A DNA stretch of 64,000 nucleotides. It comes from Achromobacter sp. Marseille-Q4962 (GTDB lineage Bacteria > Pseudomonadota > Gammaproteobacteria > Burkholderiales > Burkholderiaceae_B). The stretch spans positions 62,001 through 126,000 of the forward strand of contig NZ_CALSFU010000003.1 in NCBI RefSeq assembly GCF_943737005.1. The letters run 5' to 3'. Both the position numbers and the translations under genes were made by a program. Numbering within the stretch: the stretch's first letter is position 1; every line of letters begins with the position of its first letter. The notes under the pieces were generated by a model. The model did no database searches, was not told where the DNA came from, and saw only the letters and a list, made by a program, of their open reading frames with translations. Shown piece after piece: positions 17,485 through 28,152 of this stretch.

Positions 17485-17670
17485 TCAGGCCAGATCGATG
17501 TCGCGCGGCCGCGCGGGATCGGGCGGCGGCAGCGGGCCGCCATCCGGATCGTCGGGCGGGCGGCCCGGATCGGGCCGGGGATCGTCGGGCCGGTCGCGGC
17601 CCGGCTGCACGGGGTCGTCGGGCGGCGCGTCGTCGGGGGAGCCGGGGTTGCGGTGCGTGGGATCGGGCAT
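17485..17670 (-). CDS. Pro/Asp-rich small protein
   Basis: 61 residues, dominated by Pro, Asp, Arg and Gly with repeated PDD/PDP motifs, strongly acidic and certainly disordered. A GGAGG sequence six bases before the ATG and the conserved spacing to the downstream membrane-peptide gene argue that it is translated. No family is recognised. The high GC content and repetitive composition leave some chance that it is a spurious frame. Confidence 0.5.
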   Translation of the reverse strand: MPDPTHRNPGSPDDAPPDDPVQPGRDRPDDPRPDPGRPPDDPDGGPLPPPDPARPRDIDLA

Positions 17671-17800
17671 GATGGCCTCCGCTTGCGCGTGAATCGCGCG
17701 TCGCGGCGGCTAGCAGCAATCGCCGTTCCCGTGGAGGAAGGGCGCGCTGGCCCCGGGTGATCCGGACGCCCGGCGCGCGCCTGGGGCGGCGCCCGCGCGA

Positions 17801-18022
17801 TCAGGGCGCAGGCGGCGTGTCCGCGCCCAGGATTTCCAGCACGGCCGCCTTGCCGGCGGCGGAGGCTTCGTCCTGGCTGGCGTAGCGGCGCGGAGAGTAA
17901 TTTGTGCTGCGCACATTGCCGGTTCCGGGGTCGAGCAAGGTGATGATCCAGGCGAATTCGCCCGGCAGCAGCTGACGGACCTGCAAGGTGGCGCGCGTGC
18001 CCGGACGCAGTCTGTGCGGCAT
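17801..18022 (-). CDS. Small conserved-looking protein of unknown function
   Basis: 73 residues from the ATG chosen here (MPHRLRPGTRATLQVRQLL), which has an AGAGG element upstream. A longer frame exists but its extra 41 residues are of odd composition. The product alternates short strands and ends in an Ala-rich helix (DEASAAGKAAVLEILGAD), suggesting a small alpha/beta domain. No known family is recognised. It is divergent from the small membrane protein at 18273. Confidence 0.5.
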   Translation of the reverse strand: MPHRLRPGTRATLQVRQLLPGEFAWIITLLDPGTGNVRSTNYSPRRYASQDEASAAGKAAVLEILGADTPPAP

Positions 18023-18272
18023 GAAGGCCTCTGTTGAACACCCGATGGATACCGGAATCGTAGCGCAGCGCGTTGCGGGCGGCACGGCGGCGATGCTGCG
18101 ACCGCACATGGATTCATGCTGCAGGGTGCGCGGCAAACACGCCACACTCCGCGCGCCCGCTGCGGAAAACCCTAGGATGCATTCCCCGCATACCGGCGCA
18201 AAATCAGATCAAACAAGCAGACCGCTAAGCGGCGCCGTATCCCCTTAAATGCAAAGCGAGGACGGAGGCGAC

Positions 18273-18464
18273 ATGACTTACGTAGCTGTTTTCATGAGCT
18301 GTTTGATGATCGCGGGCATCGCCGCGCTGGTAGTCCAGACGGTCCGCAGCGCCGGCACCGAACTCTGGCTCAGGATATCGGCAGCCATCGTCAGTTCCAC
18401 GTTCGCCTCGCTTCTCGTCATTCCCATCGGCTTCGCCGTGGTGCAGTCGCTGCTTGCGGAGTAA
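18273..18464 (+). CDS. Small two-helix membrane protein
   Basis: 63 residues with two hydrophobic helices (about 3-22 and 34-58) separated by a short polar loop, TVRSAGTELWLR. The ATG is preceded at four bases by GGAGG; an upstream in-frame ATG lacks such a site. No family is recognised. Its 3' end converges on the diguanylate cyclase gene. Confidence 0.55.
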   Translation: MTYVAVFMSCLMIAGIAALVVQTVRSAGTELWLRISAAIVSSTFASLLVIPIGFAVVQSLLAE

Positions 18465-18488
18465 TGCGGCGGCGGCCCGGCCGCCAGG

Positions 18489-20006
18489 CTAGAGATCCGA
18501 CGCCACGCGGCGCTTGCCGTCGCCCTTGGCCTTGTACAGCGCCGCGTCCGCGCGGTCCAGCAACTGCCTGAGCGTCATGCCCGAGTACGGGTAGACCGCG
18601 ATGCCCACGCTGGCCGACACGGCGACGTCCACGTCGGGATAGGGCATGGAGAGGCTTTCCACCAGCGCCTCGGCCACGGGACGGGCGTTTTCCGCGCTGG
18701 CACCCAGCAGCAGCACGGCGAACTCGTCGCCTCCCAGGCGCGCCGCGACGTCGGACACGCGCACGGCGCGCGCCATGCGCGTGGCGGCCTCTTTGAGCAC
18801 CATGTCGCCCGCGGCGTGCCCATGCCGGTCGTTCACGGCCTTGAACCCATCCAGGTCGATGGCAAGCACGGCGAAGGTGTCGTTCGAACGCTGCGCCACG
18901 GCCAGTTCCCGCAGCACGAGCTCGCCGAACAGGACGCGGTTGCACAGCCCCGTGAGCGGATCGTAATGCGCCATGTGCTGCGCGTGCGCCAGCATGCGCG
19001 AGGCCTGCAGCATGGCCGCTCCCACTTCCGCCGCCTCGCGCACCGGCGTGTCCGGCACCGCCACCGCCCGCCCCTCGCCCAGGGCCAGGGCGGGCGCCAC
19101 CAGGCCCTGCACGGCCGAGGTCAGGCGCTTGGCCAGTCTCGAGGCCAGCCAGAGCCCCAGGCCGAATACCAGCAGCGTGCCGCCCGCCACCCAGGCAATC
19201 GAGCGGTACAGTTCGGAAACCAGCAGGTCCATGGGCGCCCCGCCGGCCACGGTCCATCCGGACAGCGCCGACCGGCTGAACGCCGTATACACGCGGGTTC
19301 CGTTTCGGGCCGTGGTTTCGAGCGCCCCTTCGGCTTCGCGCTGGATCGCGCCGGCCAGCGCGGGCAGGGGCTTCTCGCCCACGAAGCGCGCCGTGTCGCG
19401 GGTGCGGGCCAGAATGGCGCCCGTATCGTCGAGCACGAACGCCACCCAGCCGTCGGGCAGCGCCCGGCGCGCCAGCACATTGCCGATGCGCTCCGGCGCC
19501 AGCCGCACACTAAGGCAGTAGATCACCTTGTCGTCGCGCATGACCGGCACGCCCAGCGCGACCGCGAGCTTGCCGTCGGCCGCGTTGCGAAACAGCGAAG
19601 TCAGCACGGGCTGTCCGGTCTTGAACACGTCCAGGAGCTGGACGGTCGCCGGGCTGGCGGGCAAGGGCGAGCCAAAGGGCCGCGCGGTGTCCAGCAAGGT
19701 ACGGCCGTCGCTGTCGATAAGGGCATAGTTCTCGGCGATCTGGAAGCGCACCGAACCCTGCGCGCGGCGGTGGAACGAGGCGAAATCCCCGGCCACCAGG
19801 TCGGGCGAGCTGGCCAGCATCTGCAGCCCGGCTTCGACGCCCGCGAGTTCGCGGTCCAGGATGGCGACCAGATTGCGGGTGACGAAAATCGCGTCGCGGA
19901 AAATGCGGTCGCGCTGCGTGGCGTAGCTCTGGTACACCGCAACCAGGGCCACGACGAGCGCGGGCACGATGCAGGCCGCCACCAGCACGAGCAGGCCCGT
20001 CTTCAT
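18489..20006 (-). CDS. Membrane-bound diguanylate cyclase with periplasmic Cache-like sensor
   Basis: 505 residues. TM1 (about 4-24) is followed by a periplasmic sensor region (about 25-265) of the PAS-like/dCache type, TM2 (about 270-290), a linker and a GGDEF domain. The active site is LGGDEFAV (GGDEF at about 425-429), and the RxxD inhibitory site RVSD lies exactly five residues upstream, so the enzyme should make c-di-GMP and be product-inhibited. There is no EAL domain. The start at 20006 has an AGGT element; an alternative ATG at 20060 would add 18 Arg-rich residues. The ligand is unknown. Confidence 0.9.
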   Translation of the reverse strand: MKTGLLVLVAACIVPALVVALVAVYQSYATQRDRIFRDAIFVTRNLVAILDRELAGVEAGLQMLASSPDLVAGDFASFHRRAQGSVRFQIAENYALIDSDGRTLLDTARPFGSPLPASPATVQLLDVFKTGQPVLTSLFRNAADGKLAVALGVPVMRDDKVIYCLSVRLAPERIGNVLARRALPDGWVAFVLDDTGAILARTRDTARFVGEKPLPALAGAIQREAEGALETTARNGTRVYTAFSRSALSGWTVAGGAPMDLLVSELYRSIAWVAGGTLLVFGLGLWLASRLAKRLTSAVQGLVAPALALGEGRAVAVPDTPVREAAEVGAAMLQASRMLAHAQHMAHYDPLTGLCNRVLFGELVLRELAVAQRSNDTFAVLAIDLDGFKAVNDRHGHAAGDMVLKEAATRMARAVRVSDVAARLGGDEFAVLLLGASAENARPVAEALVESLSMPYPDVDVAVSASVGIAVYPYSGMTLRQLLDRADAALYKAKGDGKRRVASDL

Positions 20007-20280
20007 GGAATACCTGCGGGAACGGCGGCGCGCGGAACCCCGCCTGGAGAGTTCGCCCATGCCTATGGCATGCCCAGGAAAACGCACCGCCCGCTATGCC
20101 CTCGCCCCGCCATCTCTCCTCCAGAGGACCGTCCGGCCGCCGCGCCGGAGCCCACGCCGAAATGATCGCGGATCGTCAGCGGCGCGCGCCGCGTGCACCG
20201 GCCTGCAGCGCCGGTATTCCGCGTCCCCAATTTATCCCAAAACCTGTCGTGCCGCGACGCATCGCGCGCCGCCGCGCGGA

Positions 20281-20502
20281 CTATCGCGGATCGAAATCGG
20301 GCGTGCCGGGAAACTGGCTTTCAAGCAGCGTCAAGGCGCCCTTTTCGGCCATCCGGATGTTGGGAAAGACGTTCCGGGTGTCCTCCAGGGACGGAAACCC
20401 GAAAACCAGCACCCGCACGTGTATGCCTTCGGCTTCCTCGGCGAATTCGATATCGAAATTGCGCTCTTCGATCCAGCCGGATTTGTACAGTTTCCATTCC
20501 AT
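20281..20502 (-). CDS. Hypothetical small protein
   Basis: 73 residues beginning MEWKLYKSGWIEERNFDIEF. It has a mixed alpha/beta character with no signal peptide or membrane helix, and acidic surface stretches. Two ATGs compete: the one at 20511 is only one base from the AAGGAG site, so the one at 20502 with ten-base spacing was preferred. It follows the AI-2E permease gene by about 100 bases on the same strand. Function unknown. Confidence 0.6.
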   Translation of the reverse strand: MEWKLYKSGWIEERNFDIEFAEEAEGIHVRVLVFGFPSLEDTRNVFPNIRMAEKGALTLLESQFPGTPDFDPR

Positions 20503-20600
20503 GCTCGGCATGCTCCTTGCAGACAGGCCGGCGGCCGCCGGCCCTTGCTCAACCATACACCGGGATCGGCGGCGCCGGCGCAAGGGCCCGCAGGCTCGTC

Positions 20601-21710
20601 CTAGTCGCGCGCGGACGGCCGCTGCGCGGCCCTGTCCGCCGCCGGCGCCGCGTCGGCATCGGCGGGCGTCGCCGGGGCGAACAGATCCCAGCTCGCCATG
20701 AAAAGCGCCGCCACGAGCGGGCCGATGACGAAACCGTTCAGGCCGAAGAGCGCCATGCCGCCCAGCGTGGAAATCAGCACCACGTAGTCGGGCATTTTCG
20801 TGTCCTTGCCCACCAGGATGGGACGCAGCACGTTGTCCACCATGCCGATGACCAGCACGCCGAAGCCGATAAGCACGATGCCCTTGACCATGTCGCCGGT
20901 CAGCAGGAAGTACACGGCCACAGGCGCCCAGATCAGCCCCGCGCCGACGGCGGGCAGCAGCGACAGAAAGCCCATGATGACGCCCCAGAGCAGCGCCCCC
21001 TGGATGCCCAGCACGGAGAAGATGATGCCGCCCAGCGCGCCCTGGGACGCCGCCACGGCGATGTTGCCCTTCACCGTGGCGCGCACCACCGTGGTGAACT
21101 TGCGGAACAGATGCCGCTTGTGCTCCTCGCTCAGCGGCACCGCGCGGCGCAGCCGCGCCGACAGCTGCGGGCCGTCGCGCAACAGGAAGAACAGCAGGTA
21201 GAGCATGATGCCGAAGCTCACCACGAACTGGAACGTGTCCTGCCCGATGCTGAGCGCCTGCGTGGCCAGGAACTGGCTGGCCTGCATGGCGGCCGCGCTC
21301 AGTTTCTCCTGCAGGCTGGGGATGTCGGCCAGGTCGAAGCGGGACAGCATGTCGTGCACCGAAGGCGGCAGGGCCGCCATGACCTGCTGGAAATACTCGC
21401 CGAAATTGATCCGGCCGGACTTGATGTTCTGGTAAAGCCCGGCGCCTTCGCGGACCAGCGAGCCGCTGATGGCGATGAGCGGCAGGATGACCAGCAGCAG
21501 CACGAGCAGCAGCGTGATCAGCGAGGCCAGGTTGCGCCGCCCACCCAGGCGCGTCACCAGCCGGCGCTGCAGCGGCGCGAAGATGATCGCGAGAATCGCG
21601 CCCCAGAAAACGGCGCCATAGAACGGCCAGAGCAGCCAGCCGAACGCCACGGTAACGGCTATCAGCAGGAACAGGAATGTCCGGTAGTGCAAGCTGGAAG
21701 ATTGGCTCAT
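20601..21710 (-). CDS. AI-2E family transporter (PF01594)
   Basis: 369-residue polytopic membrane protein with about eight hydrophobic segments. Typical family features are the paired N-terminal helices, a central amphipathic region (about 90-150), and the conserved C-terminal stretch LIGFGVLVIGMVDNVLRPIL followed by VGKD. Members include TqsA, linked to autoinducer-2 export, and Na+/H+ antiporters, so the name does not fix the substrate. The tail from residue 345 is Ala/Asp/Pro-rich and disordered. Confidence 0.88.
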   Translation of the reverse strand: MSQSSSLHYRTFLFLLIAVTVAFGWLLWPFYGAVFWGAILAIIFAPLQRRLVTRLGGRRNLASLITLLLVLLLVILPLIAISGSLVREGAGLYQNIKSGRINFGEYFQQVMAALPPSVHDMLSRFDLADIPSLQEKLSAAAMQASQFLATQALSIGQDTFQFVVSFGIMLYLLFFLLRDGPQLSARLRRAVPLSEEHKRHLFRKFTTVVRATVKGNIAVAASQGALGGIIFSVLGIQGALLWGVIMGFLSLLPAVGAGLIWAPVAVYFLLTGDMVKGIVLIGFGVLVIGMVDNVLRPILVGKDTKMPDYVVLISTLGGMALFGLNGFVIGPLVAALFMASWDLFAPATPADADAAPAADRAAQRPSARD

Positions 21711-21768
21711 GATTCATCCCAGGTCCGGCCTGAGCCGCGAGACCCGCATTGTACAAATGCCGGCGGTT

Positions 21769-22473
21769 TCAGGACGACGGCCCCGCGGCCGCCGCGAGAA
21801 ATCCGCGTGCGCTTTCCAGGTCGGCGGCCATGGCGTTGAGCGCCTCCAGGCGCTGGTTCAGTTCGCGCTGCAGCGAAGGCTTGTCCACCTGGGCCTGTCC
21901 GTCGCGCAGCGTGACCTCGGCCGGGTGCGCCGCGACGAAGTCGGCGATGTCCAGCGCATGGCGCGCCACCGCGTCCAGCCGCCCCGCCGCCTGCGTGAAA
22001 TCCGCCGCCGGGGCGCTCACCGCCTCGTCGTACACGCCGTCGAAGACCGGCGCGAGATCGGGCGGCAGCTCCAGTTCCGACCGCGCCTTGTCGGCCCGCT
22101 CGCGCGCTTCGCGCACGGCGCGCTCGCTGGCGGCCAGCGTCTCGCGCGCGGCGCGCAGGTCGCCGGCGCGCTGCGCGATCTGCTCCACGCTCTGCAGCGC
22201 CTCCAGTTGCAGCACCTCGCGCAGCGGCTGCGCCGCCGCGGCCATATCCGATTGAAAGCGGGTGAGAATGCCGTAGGTATCGGCGTAATCGCCCAACGCA
22301 TCCTTGTCGGGCCCGCCCAGCGGCGGCAAGGGCAGAAAGACGCCCTGCGCCGCCCGCGTCTGCAGCAGCTGGATGAACGCGGCCCGCTCCTGGGGCTCCT
22401 TGTTGACGCAGGCGCCCAGCATCAGGACCGGCCCCAGCACCAGGGCCGCCGCGCAGGCACGCAGCAATCGCAT
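21769..22473 (-). CDS. DUF3053 lipoprotein (YiaF-like)
   Basis: 234 residues. A lipoprotein signal with lipobox LGAC places the modified Cys at residue 22. The mature part aligns by eye with E. coli YiaF: NKEPQERAAFIQLLQTR after the Cys and a long helical body. The middle, QRAGDLRAARETLAASERAV, looks coiled-coil. The ATG has an AGGAG site at seven bases. No function is established for the family; an inner- or outer-membrane lipoprotein is the safe statement. Confidence 0.8.
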   Translation of the reverse strand: MRLLRACAAALVLGPVLMLGACVNKEPQERAAFIQLLQTRAAQGVFLPLPPLGGPDKDALGDYADTYGILTRFQSDMAAAAQPLREVLQLEALQSVEQIAQRAGDLRAARETLAASERAVREARERADKARSELELPPDLAPVFDGVYDEAVSAPAADFTQAAGRLDAVARHALDIADFVAAHPAEVTLRDGQAQVDKPSLQRELNQRLEALNAMAADLESARGFLAAAAGPSS

Positions 22474-22586
22474 ATGGTTTCTCCTTGCCAACCCGGACTG
22501 GCGGCAGCTTACCCCGAAGCCTCCCCGGCGCCCGGCCAAACCGGATTTTGTTGCTATCGAAGCGATATGTGACACGGCGCCGGCGC

Positions 22587-23105
22587 TCAGGGCGAAAGCG
22601 GGTGCGCCATGGCGCAGCGGCGCGCCGCGTCCAGGCCGCCCGCCGCCTCTTCGCGCAGGCGGGCCTCGAGGTAGGCGGGCATGTCCGGGCCCTGGATTTC
22701 CTCGAACCCCTGCCGACGATAGAACGGGCCATTCCAGGGCAGTTCGCGGTCCGTCGTGAGTGTGACGCGGCGAAAGCCGCCGGGGCCGCGCGCATGGGCG
22801 ATCACGGCGGCCAGCAGCGCGCGGCCCAGGCCGCGCCCCTGGCAGGGCAAAGCCACCGACATTTCCAGCACGAACAGATCGCCCGGCGCGCCCGGCGCCG
22901 CCTGCGCGGCCGCGAACCCCGCCAGGCCGCCGGGCGTCTCGGCCACCCAAAGCAGGCCGTCGCGGCGCGCCGACTCCAGGACGCCCGCAGGCAGGGTCGG
23001 CCCCTGGACGAGCCAGGCCATGGGGGTGCCCAGGAAACGGGCGGCGGCCGAGCGTTCGATGCCGGCCAGGCCGCTCATATCGGAAGTTTGCGCAAGTCTT
23101 ATCAT
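22587..23105 (-). CDS. GNAT family N-acetyltransferase
   Basis: 172 residues from the ATG giving MIRLAQTSDMSGLAGIERSA, the usual GNAT opening; longer starts exist but lack ribosome-binding sites. The acetyl-CoA loop is CQGRGLGRALLAAVI, and LPWNGPFYRRQGFEEI is the C-terminal motif of RimI-type and related acetyltransferases. Substrate unknown. It is divergent from the small gene at 23205. Confidence 0.82.
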   Translation of the reverse strand: MIRLAQTSDMSGLAGIERSAAARFLGTPMAWLVQGPTLPAGVLESARRDGLLWVAETPGGLAGFAAAQAAPGAPGDLFVLEMSVALPCQGRGLGRALLAAVIAHARGPGGFRRVTLTTDRELPWNGPFYRRQGFEEIQGPDMPAYLEARLREEAAGGLDAARRCAMAHPLSP

Positions 23106-23204
23106 GAGGACCGAAGTATGCATCAGGCGCGCCCCGGAGCGCGTCCGAGCCTGGCCTACAATGGCGGTCCCGCACAACCCGCGCTTCGCATTTCACTTCG
23201 AGCC

Positions 23205-23558
23205 ATGACGCAAGACGCTTCCCCCTGGGGCTTTGCCCAGCCCGACTGCAAGGGCGCCGCCGCCCTGCTGTTCTTCATGAACGACCTGGCGCGCGTGGTG
23301 AACCAGTATCTCGGCGCGGACAGGCTGTCGGACGAGGCGCTGGCCGACGCGCAAAAGGCGGTGGACGCGCTGCTTGCGCGCTATGTCGAGATCCAGGCCG
23401 CGCCGGAGGCGTTCGACGGCGAACGCGTCGGACTCGCCCTGGAAACCGAACGGCGTCCCGACGGCAGCACGGCTGCGCAGGTGGCGCTGCGCATGTCCGC
23501 CCGGCTCGAAAACCTGATCATCGAAGCGCAGCGCCAGGCCGCCGCCCGGCGGCATTGA
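23205..23558 (+). CDS. Hypothetical protein
   Basis: 117 residues, predicted cytosolic and largely helical, starting MTQDASPWGFAQPDCKGAAALLFFMNDL if read in two parts (MTQDASPWGFAQPD then CKGAAALL). No catalytic motif and no family that I recognise. A TACAAT hexamer at 23157-23162 could be the -10 of its promoter. It stands alone between a divergent GNAT gene and the strong promoter at 23578. Confidence 0.6.
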   Translation: MTQDASPWGFAQPDCKGAAALLFFMNDLARVVNQYLGADRLSDEALADAQKAVDALLARYVEIQAAPEAFDGERVGLALETERRPDGSTAAQVALRMSARLENLIIEAQRQAAARRH

Positions 23559-23577
23559 GCCCGCCGGCCGAAAGTTC

Positions 23578-23607
23578 TTGACAAAACAGCAAGTTAGTGC
23601 ATATACT
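23578..23607 (+). promoter_or_regulatory. Strong sigma-70 promoter
   Basis: Consensus TTGACA (23578-23583), 18-nt spacer, TATACT (23602-23607), the closest match to a housekeeping promoter in the window apart from the tRNA promoter at 5517. The next convincing start codon downstream is at 24207, almost 600 nt away. Confidence 0.75.
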
Positions 23608-24206
23608 TGAAAAGTTGTGCCCAACGACACCTAAAACGATAGGCACACACATAGGCACGACGACTCCAGGCGAGCGCGGCCGCAAGACAAGCGCGGCATC
23701 AAGCCGCATCAAGAAGCGGCATCAAGGCAACCGCCAGAATTAAACGCCGAAAGGTAACCGCCGAAAGGTAAACGCCAAACAAGGCGCCAGGCGCGCAACC
23801 CGACGGGCGCGTAAAGCAAGTATCCCGGCAAGGCCCTCCGCCAGCCGCGGAACAAGCGTCCCGGACGTGCGCCAGGGCGCTCGCTCCCTGGGCGCGGCGG
23901 GTTTCGCGAGGCGCTTCGAAGGTTCGCGGAAGTCGAATCGCGGAAGCCGGCCCGGCGGGATCCCCACAACGATCGCTGCGCGAGAAATGCCGCGCAGGCC
24001 ATCCGCCGCAGTAAAGGCGCGTGGCGATCCGCGACACGCCGGCCGCGCCATTTCCCGGTTCGCGCGCCGATCCCGCCTTCCGGGGCAGTTTTTTCCGGAA
24101 CCTTCCGGCCCGCCACGGCTCCAACCTTGCCTGGTCCGCCACCAAACCGCAACCGCGCCACGGCCGGCTGCGGCTTTCCATAACTAGAACTTGAAAGAGG
24201 ACAAAC
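23608..24206 (+). other. Long non-coding leader or small-RNA region
   Basis: About 600 bases between the strong promoter and the small gene at 24207. No frame here has a ribosome-binding site or natural composition; an Arg-rich 106-codon frame (23867-24187) looks spurious. Local direct repeats are visible: GCATCAAG three times within 23695-23726, and CGCCGAAAGGTAA twice (23746-23771, one base different). Several GC hairpins occur, but no terminator with a T-run, so the region is read as a 5' leader or a precursor of a small RNA. Confidence 0.5.
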
Positions 24207-24479
24207 ATGAACACCCTTTTCACCAAGACCGAACTGATCCGCCGTCCCGCCCACATGGCGCTGGACAACACGCCCATCCACGTGGGCGACGTGGTGCACC
24301 TGCAGCCGGCGCATGGCCCGGCCGTACGGGCCAAGGTCATCTACAACGCGCCGATCGACGGCACCACGACCTACACGACCGAACTCGTGCCTTGCGGCGC
24401 GTCCACGGTCCGGCGCTTCCGGTTCCGCCACGAGCACGTGCACCGCATCGAACCCCTGCGCCCGCAGACGCGCCGCTGA
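24207..24479 (+). CDS. Small protein of unknown function behind a long leader
   Basis: 90 residues starting MNTLFTKTELIRRPAHMALD, with an AGAGG site eight bases before the ATG. The middle (NTPIHVGDVVHLQPAHGPAVR) looks like a small beta-barrel, and the C-terminus is rich in Arg and His (RRFRFRHEHVHRIEPL), suggesting nucleic-acid or metal binding; this is inference from composition only. No family is recognised. A short GC-rich tandem repeat follows the stop codon. Confidence 0.6.
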   Translation: MNTLFTKTELIRRPAHMALDNTPIHVGDVVHLQPAHGPAVRAKVIYNAPIDGTTTYTTELVPCGASTVRRFRFRHEHVHRIEPLRPQTRR

Positions 24480-24482
24480 GGC

Positions 24483-24534
24483 GCCGGGCCGCGCCGCGTC
24501 AGGCCGGGCCGCGCCGCGCCAGGCCGGGCCGCGC
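24483..24534. repeat. Tandem repeat, 20-bp unit, about 2.6 copies
   Basis: Unit GCCGGGCCGCGCCGCGTCAG at 24483-24502, repeated with one change at 24503-24522, then a 12-bp partial copy. It lies just after a stop codon and before the cytochrome b561 gene. Confidence 0.8.
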
Positions 24535-24585
24535 GTGGCCCGTGCTAAATTCATCGGCGGCAATCTGGCTCGCAACGGAATCCGC

Positions 24586-25278
24586 ATGCAAAACAACAGG
24601 CTCGCAATCCGCATCTGGGACCTCCCGACCCGCCTTTTCCACTGGACGTTCGCCTTCTGCGTGATCGGCGCCTTCGTCAGCGTCAAGCTGGGCGGGCTCT
24701 ATATGGACTGGCACGTGCGCTTCGGCTGCGCGGCGCTGGGCCTGGTGATCTTCCGGCTGGCCTGGGGCTTCATCGGGCCGCGCTATGCCCGTTTCTCGCA
24801 ATTCGTGCGCGGGCCCTCGGCCGTGGCCGCCTACCTCAGGGGCGCCGCCGCGCCCGCCGGCCACAATCCGCTGGGCGCGCTGTCCGTCCTGGCGCTGCTG
24901 CTGGTCGTCGGCCTGCAGGCGGCCAGCGGCCTGTTCGCCACCGACGACATCATGACGCAGGGGCCGCTGTATGGATACGTGAGCGAATCCGTGGCGGGCG
25001 CCCTCACCTCCTGGCACAAGCTCAACGAGTGGATCATCATCGCCCTGGTCGCCCTGCACCTGCTGGCTATCGCGTGGTATGCCCTGGTGCGCCGCAAGCG
25101 CATCGTGGGCCCCATGATCACCGGCAACGCCGATCCGCGCGACCTGCCCGCCGGCACCCCGCCCGCCGACGACGGGCCCGCGGTGTGGCTGCGCGCGCTG
25201 CTGCTCGGCGCCTGTGTCTGGGCGCTGGTGGCGTGGATACGCTCGCTGGAAGTCGTGGCCGGCATGTCGTTCTCGTAA
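24586..25278 (+). CDS. Cytochrome b561 family protein
   Basis: 230-residue membrane protein of the prokaryotic cytochrome b561/Ni-Fe hydrogenase b-subunit family. Four to five hydrophobic helices carry candidate haem-ligand histidines: LFHWTFAF, DWHVRFG, SWHKLNEW and ALHLLAIAWY. Such proteins pass electrons between quinol and a periplasmic c-type cytochrome. The closest neighbour is a cytochrome c' gene converging from the other strand, so the two may form a redox pair, though not in one operon. Confidence 0.88.
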   Translation: MQNNRLAIRIWDLPTRLFHWTFAFCVIGAFVSVKLGGLYMDWHVRFGCAALGLVIFRLAWGFIGPRYARFSQFVRGPSAVAAYLRGAAAPAGHNPLGALSVLALLLVVGLQAASGLFATDDIMTQGPLYGYVSESVAGALTSWHKLNEWIIIALVALHLLAIAWYALVRRKRIVGPMITGNADPRDLPAGTPPADDGPAVWLRALLLGACVWALVAWIRSLEVVAGMSFS

Positions 25279-25320
25279 GCAGCGTTCCCGCAAGCCGCGG
25301 CGACCATCGACACACAAAAG

Positions 25321-25354
25321 AAAGCCCTGGGCCGGTTCGCCGCCCAGGGCTTTT
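25321..25354. terminator. Bidirectional terminator between cytochrome genes
   Basis: GCCCTGGGC (25324-25332) pairs with GCCCAGGGC (25342-25350), flanked by A3 and T4. Confidence 0.85.
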
Positions 25355-25376
25355 CCTTTTCGCTTGCCCGGCGGGC

Positions 25377-25835
25377 TTATTTCTTCTTGCGATAGGAGTC
25401 GTGGCAGGACTTGCAGCTTGCTCCCACGTCGCCGAACGCGGCGCGCAGCTTGCCGAGATCGCCGGCGTCGGCGGCGGCCGACAGCTTGGCCATGTTGTCA
25501 TGGAACGCCTGCTGCTTCTGCTTGAAGCCCTCGGCGTCGCTCCAGACCTCGGGGCGAGCCTCGCCGCCCTCGGTGCCGGGGCCGAAGGCCGCCCAGGGCA
25601 GCGTCGACAGGGTCTTCAGCACCGCCACGTTCGCCTTGATCTGCGCGGCATCGTAGGGCGCCTGGCCCTTGACCACCGGCTGCATGCGCCCGAAATGCGA
25701 TGCCATGAGCGTCAGCGCGGCCTCGCGGTACTTGACGGCGTCCTCGGGCTTGGCGAACTGGGCGGCCGCCGGCTGCGCCAGCAGCGGCCCGAAGGTCATA
25801 CAGGCAAGCGCCGCGAACGTGGACAACTTCTTCAT
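25377..25835 (-). CDS. Cytochrome c' / c556 (class II c-type cytochrome)
   Basis: 152 residues. A cleavable signal peptide (MKKLSTFAALACMTFGPLLA, then QPAAAQ) directs it to the periplasm. The four-helix-bundle pattern ends in the haem-binding CKSCH (141-145), near the C-terminus as class II cytochromes require. Functions in the family include NO binding and electron transfer. A GGAGG site lies six bases before the ATG. It follows purB on the same strand, with 75 nt between. Confidence 0.93.
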   Translation of the reverse strand: MKKLSTFAALACMTFGPLLAQPAAAQFAKPEDAVKYREAALTLMASHFGRMQPVVKGQAPYDAAQIKANVAVLKTLSTLPWAAFGPGTEGGEARPEVWSDAEGFKQKQQAFHDNMAKLSAAADAGDLGKLRAAFGDVGASCKSCHDSYRKKK

Positions 25836-25910
25836 GAAAACCTCCCGTGTGTGACTAGGGCGTGCGCCCCTGAGCGAGGAAACGCCGCGCCCCGCAGCGC
25901 GGCGCGGAAA

Positions 25911-28074
<2,164 letters not shown>

Positions 28075-28106
28075 GGGACGCGCGCTCCCCGCGCCTCGCG
28101 CCCCAG

Positions 28107-28136
28107 CGAAAACGCCGCCTCCAGGCGGCGTTTTCG
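28107..28136. terminator. Bidirectional terminator between GST and TSUP genes
   Basis: Perfect 13-bp stem (28107-28119 with 28124-28136) with a four-base loop; the A4/T4 ends of the stem serve both strands. Confidence 0.9.
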
Positions 28137-28152
28137 TTCGCGCCGGCGGGGC

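Noticed and set aside
23867-24187. Arg-rich 106-codon frame inside the long leader
   Set aside because: No ribosome-binding site, low-complexity Arg/Pro/Gly composition, and no recognisable motif.
24483-24534. Possible CRISPR array
   Set aside because: Only 2.6 contiguous GC-rich copies with no spacers and no cas genes; a simple tandem repeat.
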